DNA from: JAAXHF01 sp965242605
Lineage (GTDB): Bacteria > Desulfobacterota > Binatia > Bin18
Assembly: GCA_965242605.1 (NCBI GenBank)
Contig: CBDESS010000003.1
Coordinates: forward strand, 310,001 to 374,000
DNA: 64,000 nt
Direction: 5' to 3'
Shown here piece by piece: positions 8,029-15,770 of the stretch. The notes beneath the pieces were generated by a model that had not been told where the DNA came from, did no database searches, and saw only the letters and a program-made list of their open reading frames with translations. Position 1 is the stretch's first letter. The number at the start of each line of letters is the position of its first letter. Position numbers and translations under genes: made by a program.

Positions 8029-9113
8029 TCACTCCCCTTCTTCGGATGGAACGATGACAAAGCCTTGCACCGGCTCTTGCCACCTGAGACGCGCAGACTC
8101 CCCCGGGCTCGGAAAATCGTCCACCTCCTCCTCCTTCTCGGCCCCCCGGATGTACTCGTGCCCGAGCGTAGTCACGGTGAAGGTGTGGCGCTGCACGGTC
8201 TGCCCATCAACGACCAGGGAGGCGGTGTATCCCCATCCCCCATCAGGTTCCAGTTCCAGACCAGGACGAAGCCGTTCTCCCGGTCGCCGCAGACCGCTTC
8301 GGTGTCCCCCCGGTCCAGGCCGCGCGCCGTGGCCGGCAGCCGAATCCCATCATCAATGGTCAATCTCGACCTCCTGCCCCTCACACACCCAACCCGGATG
8401 TAACCGATGCCGCTCTGAAAAGACCCGTTGCCTGGGACTTCCAGAGTGCCGACTGGGTTCTCTGATCCCGGCTCCGGCTCAACGCGCGGGGTGGATGGCG
8501 TCGTCACCGGCTCCGGCTCGCCTGCCCGTTGTGAGAAGATGCTGGCGTAGGGAGCCAGCCCGATGGCCTCGCAAGGGAGACTCTGCAGGTTGGGGTGGTA
8601 GTAGCGCGCCTGCTCATCAAGCGAAAAGTCATGATTGCAAATGAACTTGTGGCCAAGGGCCCATGCCGCTCCACGTAGGTAGCAGGAGTCGTCGCAGAGC
8701 CCCCCACCTAAATCAAACGAACAGCTATAGCCGACATCGTGAGCCGCCGTTTTGGCGTCCACACAGGCCGCTTTCAGCAAGTGGGGCCAGTATCCGCAGT
8801 TTCCGCGCTGAGAGCCACCCTGATGTCGTGTGACGGGTGATTCCCAGGTTTCAAAAATTGCCACGCCCCCAAGGTCGGAGCACCACTGCATCAGCTCCGC
8901 CTTGACCTCGGCAAAGTCGGGCATGCTGTCGCGACACCCGAAGAGGTAGTCCCTTGTCACAGCAAGCTGCCAGGACTTGCCATACTCCTCGGGGTCATAC
9001 AGATTCCGATGTGCGGTGCGGACCCACTCGAGATGTATGGGCTTGACGGGCAGGGGGTTGACCTGCCCGAAGGCCGACGCGGCCTGCAGCGCCACCACCA
9101 TCACCTTGCTCAT
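8029..9113 (-). pseudogene. Cys-rich putative secreted protein with C-terminal 'NWNLMGDG' beta domain, frame-broken
   Basis: The start at 9113 has GGAGG six to nine bases upstream. An unrecognised Cys-rich N-terminal region (about 200 residues with many Cys, including CGYWPHLLKAAC and GLCDDSC) and a Pro/Glu/Thr linker lead to a domain reading GNGSFQSGIGYI...IDDGIRLP...VCGDRENGF...NWNLMGDG. Near 8350-8385 the sense codons for WVCEGQEVEI lie in another frame, and after GDG (about 8236) the frame shifts again into TASLVVDGQTVQRHTFTVTTLG...RWQEPVQGFVIVPS, ending at 8029. Three shifts can be repaired on paper. The domain is familiar from uncultured bacterial proteins, but I know no function. It may be an error-laden but real gene. 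Confidence 0.65.
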
Positions 9114-9118
9114 CCTTT

Positions 9119-9150
9119 TCGCCTCCGATCGCGCCCGATCGGAGGTAACA
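9119..9150 (-). repeat. Right copy of island-end inverted repeat (hairpin dyad)
   Basis: CTCCGATCG and CGATCGGAG flank a four-base centre at about 9123-9144. The reverse complement matches the repeat at 5690. It lies directly upstream of, and partly supplies, the ribosome site of the Cys-rich gene, so it could also act as a regulatory dyad for that gene. Confidence 0.6.
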
Positions 9151-9207
9151 GAATCGTTCTTATCAGGGAGGAAGCTTTTCAGCCTCCTTTTCAACCAGGC
9201 CTGGAAC

Positions 9208-9927
9208 TTATTTCTGAGTCATCGAAACTGCAACCGAGGCCAAGCCGCCAGCCTCAACTGTGACATCCTGAGTCATTGAACCCAGCGTTTCATGCCAGAA
9301 TCTCAGAGTATACGAACCGGCCGGCACATCTGCCAACTCAAACGCCCCGCTGGCATCAGTGACTACATAGTAGGGGTGGTCAGTCACAACCAGCCAGCCC
9401 TTCATCCAGCCATGCGCGTCGCACTCAACCCGAACCGTTTCGGCTTGATCGAATTTCTGCGTCATCTCCTTGCGGAACTTGGGCTGGGCTTTGTTAATTG
9501 GAGGATTGGCTTCGCTGTAGGTGTGAATATTGTGCAGAATCCCGTCGTTGTTCAGGATATTCAACTCAGCCCCGGCAGGCGAGAGGACTACACGCGGCCG
9601 GTACACACACTCCTTCTGGTCAAGAGTGCCCCCCTCGGCAGCCTGGGCCTTGCCCTTTTCAATGTTGACAATGGACACTACGACATTCTTCAACCCGTTC
9701 TCATCGCCGACAACAAGTGCCTCGTCAAATTTTTCGGTTTTGCCACACACCTCCACATCTTTGGTCGTCTCAATTTTGGCCATGGGCGGTGCCTCACCGA
9801 CAAAATTGACGGTTCCGGCAATCTTTCCCCCGTTACTCACAACTCCGCCCTCATAGCTCCACGCGCTTGAGAGGGCCAGAACAGGAATACCCAGGACAAC
9901 CAGAGCTAAGTGTTTACGACTGCGCAT
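9208..9927 (-). CDS. Periplasmic cupredoxin-like protein with carboxypeptidase-regulatory-like domain
   Basis: The 239-residue protein starts with a signal peptide (MRSRKHLALVVLGIPVLAL...). A plastocyanin-like part has type-1 copper ligands visible as HNIHT, then ECDAHGWM (Cys, His, Met). It ends with an Ig-like segment (DASGAFELADVPAGSYTLRFWHE) typical of carboxypeptidase-regulatory domains. Such proteins occur with respiratory cytochromes, and electron transfer is plausible. It follows the octahaem cytochrome gene on the same strand with a 158-base gap, so it is likely the last gene of the respiratory operon or separately expressed. Confidence 0.8.
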   Translation of the reverse strand: MRSRKHLALVVLGIPVLALSSAWSYEGGVVSNGGKIAGTVNFVGEAPPMAKIETTKDVEVCGKTEKFDEALVVGDENGLKNVVVSIVNIEKGKAQAAEGGTLDQKECVYRPRVVLSPAGAELNILNNDGILHNIHTYSEANPPINKAQPKFRKEMTQKFDQAETVRVECDAHGWMKGWLVVTDHPYYVVTDASGAFELADVPAGSYTLRFWHETLGSMTQDVTVEAGGLASVAVSMTQK

Positions 9928-10085
9928 ATCTCCTCCTTCTCTTCAGTGGTGTTACGTTCTCGCCCCCCGATCCGTCCGCCAGGCGGCGGGGGCTACATCC
10001 TGCTTATCATCCTGGAGCGATTCCCCGGGTGGCGGTGCGGTTATCTCAGGGGCAGGGGCTACATTCTCAGTCAGAGCCTCAGGGC

Positions 10086-12728
10086 TTACGGTCTCGAGTC
10101 AGGCTCTGCCAGTTTCGCCACCTGAGGCAGGCCCAGAGTCCATATATAGTCCCGCATGGCTTCCATCTGTCTAGGTTCATCGGCATCCAGAATATCATCC
10201 GGGCCACCCGGATAGAAACTCGGCATACGCGTCCCCGGCATCAGTGTTTGAGGATCTACAATCCATTTAATGACCCACTCTGGATTCAGACGATCTTTGG
10301 CCAGTTCCAAATCGGGTGCCCAGCCTTCAGGAGGCCCCTCTGGTTTTTTGTCGCCCTGCTGATGGCACGAGAAGCAGGCGAAGTAGTCATCGGACATGAG
10401 GATCTCGCCGGCCTGGACCATGTGGGGCGACAGTTCGGCTGGATTGAGAGAGGTGTACGGGTTTTCGAGCTTGGCCTGGGCGATGAAGTAATCAACCGCG
10501 GTCCGGGCATCGGTATCGCTAAAGTGAAAGCTTGGCATACGAACCTCAAGCCAGGGCCGGATCGGGGTCGGACCTTTCAGGAATTCGTACAACCATTCGG
10601 GTTGGACCTTCTCGCCCTGTCCCTTAAGGATGGGCGGGGCAAGCGTCGGACTCTCTTGGTATAACATCCGAATGTCTCCCCCCTTGTCCTCTATCATATG
10701 GCAGCCGGTGCAGTTGTAGTATTGGAGCATGCGCTGGCCCTCAACCAAGGCCGGGGTCCATTTGTTGTGGGCATGATAGGCTTCGCTGAATTCCCCTTCG
10801 GTCCGACTGGCCAAAAAGACCCGAATCAGGCGGATGTCTTCATCCGGCAGATTGAACCACGGCATGAGCTGCTCAATGCGCTCGGTTGCATAGCCGCGTG
10901 GCTCTTTGACCTTGTAATAGGTCCAGCCATCCCAGGTATGCGGGACGTCAGTCCGGTTCCCGAAGTATAGCTCTTCAAGCGTCTTGGAGCCAAACGCAGA
11001 CAACTCTACGCCAATCCGGCCCTCTCTTTCCATACCCGGAATCTCATGACAGCCATGACAGCCGTACTGGCGGACTAGTCCCTGGCCATAGTCGATCAAC
11101 CCGGTATCTTCCAGGTCAGGCCGGGCGGCAAAGGCAGCCGGCTCCTCTCCCAGCGTCATCAGGTACGAGACGATTGCTTTGGCCTCATCATCGGTCAGAC
11201 GCAGACTTGGCATGGCCGTATGTGGCGAGTAGTCACGGGGATTCTTGATCCAATAGTACAGCCAGCGCGGGCTGGTCTTTTCAGCAATCCGTGCCAGCAA
11301 CGGCGCATATGTCTTGGCCGAGCCAACCAGGGTCGCGGTTTGCCCCTCCTCTAACATGTGACAGCCCCGGCAGCCGACCGAATTGGCCAGCGCTCTGCCT
11401 CTTTCGACCAGAGCAACGTCGGTCGGATCAATTCCCTCTGGCACGGGCCTCGCATCCAGCCAGGCCTGGCCCTCTTCTTGACTCGCGTTGAGGAGATAGG
11501 CGGCAATGGCTTTGCCCTGCTCCTGGGTAAAAAAGAACTGCGGCATACGGGTCTGGGGACGGAATTGGTGCGGGTTGGTCACCCACTCAACCAGCCATGA
11601 CGGATCGGCTTTTGCTGCAACCCGTCTCAGGTGGGGGCCAATCTTCCGGGCGTCACCATAACCTGCGACCAGGTGACAGCCGGTGCAACCGACCTGCATG
11701 AACAGTTTTTCGCCCCGTGCAATATTGTCGGCAAATTCAATATCCTGTACATCGGCGTGACATTTGATGCAGTTGGCCTCCACCTTCTCACCCTCAAGCA
11801 AGGGGTGTTCCCAGAATTGGACGTTGCCGTGGGCCTGGGCGATGCTGTTGGTTGCCACTCCCTGCCCCTCATGACACGGCGTGCATCCGACATGACTGCC
11901 CAGCAAGAGCCGACGATGGGGATGGGTTTTATACGGGTTGGGCTGGTCCTCAAAACCGCTGCGGTCAATCCCAACGTGACACGAAGTACAGCGATCAACA
12001 CGCTGCAAAGGGGTATCGAAATTACTCCGGTCAAACTCAGGCAAGACTACCTGATAAATTGCCGGGAAGTAGGGAATAATGAAACCATCGGAGGCAAACA
12101 GAACGGTATCATCCAGTCGTTGCTTTAAGCGCTCACGGTCAGAGGTCAGCCCCCGGAGTGTATCGTTCCACTCCCGCACACTCAGGTTTATTTCATCAAT
12201 TTCGTTCTGGAGTTGGTCACGGTGGGCAGTTTTGGCTTTGAAGTCTGCATCCAAGACCTCGGCTTCGGCCAGCAGTGTATCAAGATGTTCCTTGGGTTCG
12301 CGGGTCGAATGGTCTGTAATAATGGCATGATCATACTCATACCAGGACACCTCAATCTCGCTGCGGACCAGGCGCAGGACGTTTTCGGCATCGCTGGCTG
12401 CTACTTCGGCAACCGCCAGCTCAGCCTGCAACTGGGCCAGACGCTCGGCACCCTCGCCGCTGCTAACCCGATCCTGGGCTTCGGCAAGTTTGGTCAGCGC
12501 CTCTTGATAGGCCGGATCATTGGTCAGCCGTTCTTCCTCGCGCTGAAGGTCCGCGGTCAGCTTATCGTACGAAATACGGGCAAACTCAGCTTGGTATCTT
12601 TTCCACGGACGACGCGAAACGGAGTCGTCCCAGACCGACCAGACCGTCCCCATCAGTAACAGTCCAATACAGAAGAGGAATAGTCCGCTGTACGATTTTT
12701 TATCGTCGTCAAGCTCTCTACGTGCCAT
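10086..12728 (-). CDS. Membrane-anchored octahaem c-type cytochrome of a bc-type complex
   Basis: The 880-residue product has one N-terminal transmembrane helix (residues 13-32), a long coiled coil (about 50-205), and eight CxxCH haem motifs at about residues 247, 282, 320, 348, 453, 557, 673 and 785. Four downstream RMP/AMP-type Met segments (TRMPQF, TAMPSL, VRMPSF, TRMPSF) look like axial ligands of class I cytochrome c modules. The first three haems lack such partners and may be bis-His. By position it replaces cytochrome c1 of a quinol-oxidising complex. The coiled coil before the haems is unusual. The ribosome site is weak, and the preceding micro-ORF stops nine bases upstream. Confidence 0.9.
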   Translation of the reverse strand: MARRELDDDKKSYSGLFLFCIGLLLMGTVWSVWDDSVSRRPWKRYQAEFARISYDKLTADLQREEERLTNDPAYQEALTKLAEAQDRVSSGEGAERLAQLQAELAVAEVAASDAENVLRLVRSEIEVSWYEYDHAIITDHSTREPKEHLDTLLAEAEVLDADFKAKTAHRDQLQNEIDEINLSVREWNDTLRGLTSDRERLKQRLDDTVLFASDGFIIPYFPAIYQVVLPEFDRSNFDTPLQRVDRCTSCHVGIDRSGFEDQPNPYKTHPHRRLLLGSHVGCTPCHEGQGVATNSIAQAHGNVQFWEHPLLEGEKVEANCIKCHADVQDIEFADNIARGEKLFMQVGCTGCHLVAGYGDARKIGPHLRRVAAKADPSWLVEWVTNPHQFRPQTRMPQFFFTQEQGKAIAAYLLNASQEEGQAWLDARPVPEGIDPTDVALVERGRALANSVGCRGCHMLEEGQTATLVGSAKTYAPLLARIAEKTSPRWLYYWIKNPRDYSPHTAMPSLRLTDDEAKAIVSYLMTLGEEPAAFAARPDLEDTGLIDYGQGLVRQYGCHGCHEIPGMEREGRIGVELSAFGSKTLEELYFGNRTDVPHTWDGWTYYKVKEPRGYATERIEQLMPWFNLPDEDIRLIRVFLASRTEGEFSEAYHAHNKWTPALVEGQRMLQYYNCTGCHMIEDKGGDIRMLYQESPTLAPPILKGQGEKVQPEWLYEFLKGPTPIRPWLEVRMPSFHFSDTDARTAVDYFIAQAKLENPYTSLNPAELSPHMVQAGEILMSDDYFACFSCHQQGDKKPEGPPEGWAPDLELAKDRLNPEWVIKWIVDPQTLMPGTRMPSFYPGGPDDILDADEPRQMEAMRDYIWTLGLPQVAKLAEPDSRP

Positions 12729-12737
12729 ACGTCCAAC

Positions 12738-12908
12738 TCAGGCGCGCATCCGCTGTTCAAACAAGCGGCCAAGGCAAAACACCACAACACCGGTCCCAAG
12801 GAGGTATAATTCCTTGCCCATACTGTTGGCTTCGGTCAGGCCAACCATCAGCGCGTAGCCCACAACGGCCAACGCCAAGGCCTGTAAAAATTTTGCCACA
12901 CCCAACAC
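12738..12908 (-). CDS. Small membrane protein between subunit IV and the cytochrome c (micro-ORF)
   Basis: In the minus frame ending at 12738 a 56-residue product can start at GTG 12908. It reads ...AKFLQALALAVVGYALMV..., then GKELYLLGTGVVVFCLGRLFEQRM, giving two hydrophobic helices and a basic end. It lies between cytochrome b subunit IV (stop 12919) and the octahaem cytochrome (start 12728) with no room for anything else. A role as an accessory subunit of the complex is inferred. No family is recognised, and the non-ATG start makes the N-terminus uncertain. Confidence 0.55.
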   Translation of the reverse strand: MLGVAKFLQALALAVVGYALMVGLTEANSMGKELYLLGTGVVVFCLGRLFEQRMRA

Positions 12909-12918
12909 CGACCGAGCC

Positions 12919-13716
12919 TCATATATTCAGCCACGGCGTCACCATAATATACTTGATGTTAAAAGCACTCCGCATCACCATCTTGACCACAATAGCGAGC
13001 ATATTCAGAAACAGAAATGCGGTGAGTCCAAAACGCGCCATCCCCCAACGTCGCATGAACTTCCGGCCCTTGAGCCACACCACCCACCAATACATCAGGA
13101 GGGTCCCCACAACAAAGTACAGCACAACCAGCCCACCGCCAAAGGCGGCCGATGCCCAGTAGTCACGAAACCCGACCAAGTAAGGCAGGTCCTGGTTCGT
13201 CATGGCTTCAACCTTATGGGAGTCCCACGGCTCCCAGGGCCAAAACCAGTTCCAGCCCGGGCCGCGTAGAAAGGTCCCAATAATGACTGTTGACACCCAC
13301 AGGACCTGAAAGCCGAACAGGAAAGTCAGAATCTCATACTTGCGCTCTCTGAATGTATAGTAGCCGTTGCCTTTGGTGTTGATGTCGATATAGGGAATGA
13401 CCATCAGACCGACAATGATAAAGGTCGGGGCAACCACGCCGGCGTGCCACGGGTCAAAAAACACCAGAATTTCCTGTAAGCCCAGGAAGTACCAGGGCGC
13501 TTTTGAGGGATTGGGCGTGCGCCCCGGGTTGGCCGGCTCTTCCAGCGGAGCGTCCACCAACAAAGACCAGAAGAGCAGAAAGACCAGGACGAGGATTGTG
13601 CATAGAAACTCGCTGCGTACCAGAAATGGCCAAGTGTGGACTTTGTCATCCCCGGGTTTACCCGCTTTTTTAAGCGAGACCTCAACCCGTGGCGTTGGAG
13701 CGCTTATTTCAGCCAT
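12919..13716 (-). CDS. petD: Cytochrome b C-terminal part (subunit IV-like)
   Basis: The 265-residue membrane protein resembles b6f subunit IV or the C-terminal half of cytochrome b. It has a hydrophobic helix, then KAPWYFLGLQEILVFFDPW near the quinol site region, and further helices (VVAPTFIIVGLMVIPYID, LTFLFGFQVLWVSTVIIGTF, GGGLVVLYFVVGTLLMYWW, LTAFLFLNMLAIVVKMVM). The canonical PEWY is not visible as such. The start at 13716 has GGAGAG upstream, and a GTG 12 bases earlier is possible. It is part of a Rieske, cytochrome b, subunit IV, cytochrome c gene order. Split cytochrome b is known from b6f-like and several deep bacterial complexes. Confidence 0.85.
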   Translation of the reverse strand: MAEISAPTPRVEVSLKKAGKPGDDKVHTWPFLVRSEFLCTILVLVFLLFWSLLVDAPLEEPANPGRTPNPSKAPWYFLGLQEILVFFDPWHAGVVAPTFIIVGLMVIPYIDINTKGNGYYTFRERKYEILTFLFGFQVLWVSTVIIGTFLRGPGWNWFWPWEPWDSHKVEAMTNQDLPYLVGFRDYWASAAFGGGLVVLYFVVGTLLMYWWVVWLKGRKFMRRWGMARFGLTAFLFLNMLAIVVKMVMRSAFNIKYIMVTPWLNI

Positions 13717-13734
13717 ACGTCTCTCCACATCAGT

Positions 13735-13824
13735 TCAGGAATCCTTGCGGGGGGGAGGCTTAGCAATCAGGTACAGCCCCCATAACACCAGGAGCATGAG
13801 GATTGGCACAACAAGCACATGCAT
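13735..13824 (-). CDS. 29-residue single-helix membrane peptide in the bc operon (micro-ORF)
   Basis: An ATG at 13824, with AGAAGGGG upstream, opens a 29-codon frame. It has a hydrophobic helix (VLVVPILMLLVLWGLYLIA) and a positively charged, proline-rich end (KPPPRKDS). It exactly fills the gap between cytochrome b (stop 13837) and subunit IV (start 13716). Single-helix subunits such as PetG, PetL and PetN of b6f are known precedents, and a similar structural role is inferred. It would be missed by most gene callers. Confidence 0.55.
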   Translation of the reverse strand: MHVLVVPILMLLVLWGLYLIAKPPPRKDS

Positions 13825-13836
13825 GACATACCCCTT

Positions 13837-14607
13837 CTACAATGGAGGACCAGAGAACCCGTCCCGACGAATCCGCCAAAAATGGACTGCCAGGAACAAG
13901 CTGGTAACCAATGGGATAAAAATACAATGCAGGATGTAGAAGCGCAGCAGGGTATGCGCCCCAATTTCTCCACCGCCAAACAGAAAAGCCCGGGCGTCGT
14001 AGACCGCGTTGACCCCTAACAACTCGCGGCCCGGCCCTTCGTGGCCCAACAGAGGTGTGGCACGACCCATGTTCGATCCAACCGACACCGCCCAAATCGA
14101 CAGCTGGTCCCAGGGCAACAGGTAGCCGGTGAAGGACAGCAAAAGGGTCAGCACCAGCAGAATGACCCCGACCACCCAGTTAAACTCGCGTGGTGGTTTA
14201 TAGGAGCCGGTCATAAAGACGCGGAACATATGGAGCCATACGGCAATGACCATGCCGTGCGCCGCCCAGCGGTGCATGTTGCGCATCAACATGCCAAACG
14301 GCATATCAAACTCAAGATATTTGATATCCGCGTAGGCGTATTCGGCGACCGGCCGGTAGTAAAACATAAGATATATCCCGGTTATAGTCGTCACTAGAAA
14401 CATGAGGAAGGTAATACCGCCCATACACCAAGTGAAGCGTAAACGGGTCGAATGCTTACGGACCTTAGACGGATGGAGATGGAGCCATACATTGCCCGAC
14501 ACCATCAGAATCCGGTTCCGCGGCGTGTCCTCGTAGCCATGACGAAAGATGGACTGCCACGCCTGCGATTCCATCACCTGGCGTTTGAGTTCGTCCCACT
14601 GACTCAT
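13837..14607 (-). CDS. petB: Cytochrome b N-terminal part (b6-like)
   Basis: The 256-residue protein carries the di-haem four-helix part of cytochrome b. Haem-binding histidines are visible in RNMHRWAAHGMVIAVWLHMFRVF and in HTLLRFYILHCIFIPLVTSLFLAVHFWR. SFTGYLLPWDQLSIWAV is the conserved Q-site loop. It transfers electrons between quinol and quinone across the membrane. GGAAGAG precedes the start. It is followed by a 29-codon micro-ORF and then subunit IV, so the complex is b6f-like in its split layout. Confidence 0.92.
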   Translation of the reverse strand: MSQWDELKRQVMESQAWQSIFRHGYEDTPRNRILMVSGNVWLHLHPSKVRKHSTRLRFTWCMGGITFLMFLVTTITGIYLMFYYRPVAEYAYADIKYLEFDMPFGMLMRNMHRWAAHGMVIAVWLHMFRVFMTGSYKPPREFNWVVGVILLVLTLLLSFTGYLLPWDQLSIWAVSVGSNMGRATPLLGHEGPGRELLGVNAVYDARAFLFGGGEIGAHTLLRFYILHCIFIPLVTSLFLAVHFWRIRRDGFSGPPL

Positions 14608-14630
14608 AAGGTCTCTTCCTCTGTAATTGG

Positions 14631-15233
14631 TTAGATCCTGAGAATACTGTCCGGATGTTGCTTGTTAGGCTCAACCCCAGGCTGCATGGTGAACACCTTG
14701 CTCATGTCCACCTCTAACTGCCCTTCCTCATTCAGCGAGAGCTGGAAACGATCCATGGGGCGGGGCGCAGGCCCTTCAAAATTATAGCCGGTCTTGTAAT
14801 AGCCGCTCCCGTGGCAGGGGCATTTGTACTTGTTCTCAGATCCCGACCAACGTGGAGTGCAGCCGAGGTGAGTGCATTTGGCAAAGATGGCGTACAGTCC
14901 TACGGGTTCACGGACGATCCACACCCGAAATTCCTGGGTGTATTTTTCACTCACTTCGCCGACCGGATAATCGCCCGGAAAACCGGCTTTGAATTTTGAA
15001 GGGGGCAGGAAGAGCACACGGGGAAAAGCCGACCGTACAAAGGCCAGCAGACCCACCAGAGACACCAGACCAAAGCCGCCCCAACTAAGCCGACCAAAAA
15101 AGTCGCGCCGCGACCAGAGACCGGCACGCTCAGACCGATCAGAGACCCGTTTTTTACGTTCGGCAATCTGTTCAATGCGTCGCCGGGCTTCGATTTCCTG
15201 TTGTTCTTCCCGTGAAATGGGTTTTCTAGCCAT
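14631..15233 (-). CDS. Rieske iron-sulfur protein
   Basis: The 200-residue protein has a twin-arginine-type signal (SRRDFFGRLSWGG) leading into a membrane anchor (FGLVSLVGLLAFV). The [2Fe-2S] ligand boxes CTHLGC and CPCHGS follow at the C-terminal domain. It takes electrons from quinol and passes them to the c-type cytochrome. The start at 15233 is preferred over the GTG at 15242, which would sit only two bases from AGGAGG. The long charged N-terminal segment before the Tat motif is cytoplasmic. It is the second gene of the operon. Confidence 0.93.
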   Translation of the reverse strand: MARKPISREEQQEIEARRRIEQIAERKKRVSDRSERAGLWSRRDFFGRLSWGGFGLVSLVGLLAFVRSAFPRVLFLPPSKFKAGFPGDYPVGEVSEKYTQEFRVWIVREPVGLYAIFAKCTHLGCTPRWSGSENKYKCPCHGSGYYKTGYNFEGPAPRPMDRFQLSLNEEGQLEVDMSKVFTMQPGVEPNKQHPDSILRI

Positions 15234-15259
15234 ATCGCGCACTTCCTCCTGAGCAAGGT

Positions 15260-15622
15260 CTATTTGCGATGAGACAACAGCGTGTAGAGCCCTCCGCCGA
15301 CCGCCATCACCACCGCAAACAGGAGCATGACTGCCCCAACCGGAGGAAAGAGGAGGAGGAGCAGGATGCCAATCAGGACAAAAGGAATACTCAGGGCTAA
15401 GGGGTTAAAGACCAACTTCTGTTTGCTTACCTCCTGCTGAGCCGGCTCTTCAACTGGGGCCGTCTCGGTCTCTGTCCGGATCAGGCTGACCGCATACTCG
15501 AGCAGTTCTTCGCGCCCCTGTGTTCCAGCCTCATTGATGAGGCCGGAGAGTTCTTTGGTCAGGCGCTCGATCTTGTCTTCGAGGTCCTGTCCGTACTCTT
15601 CTTTTTCCGATTCTGGTGCCAC
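15260..15622 (-). CDS. Small membrane protein heading the bc operon
   Basis: The 120-residue protein has an acidic, helical, probably coiled-coil N-terminus (LEDKIERLTKELSGLINEAG) and two adjacent C-terminal hydrophobic helices (NPLALSIPFVLIGILLLLLF, VGAVMLLFAVVMAVGGGLY). I do not recognise a family. It is 26 bases upstream of the Rieske start on the same strand, so co-transcription and a role in assembly or stability of the complex are inferred. Confidence 0.65.
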   Translation of the reverse strand: MAPESEKEEYGQDLEDKIERLTKELSGLINEAGTQGREELLEYAVSLIRTETETAPVEEPAQQEVSKQKLVFNPLALSIPFVLIGILLLLLFPPVGAVMLLFAVVMAVGGGLYTLLSHRK

Positions 15623-15770
15623 ACTTCCGCCATGTCCGGCCGATAAGTATCTGCCCCTTCTCGGCCCGTCAAGCCCCCTGAGTCAGCGGACAAAAGCCAG
15701 GATTAGACAGCGTTATACGACAATTTTGCCTTTACTAATCTCGTCCGGGTACGCCACCCCTGGCACCGCT

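Noticed and set aside
9119..9150. Hairpin as an intrinsic terminator
   Set aside because: The stem is good but no T-run follows on either strand, and it sits directly before a start codon. A repeat or regulatory role fits better.
5690..9150. A complete insertion sequence
   Set aside because: End-like repeats exist, but no transposase, integrase or DDE/HUH motif was found in any frame, so only an island or non-autonomous element is claimed.
12722..13162. Plus-strand frame of about 146 codons across the cytochrome operon
   Set aside because: It lies opposite cytochrome b subunit IV and the micro-ORF and has the low-complexity make-up of an antisense shadow.
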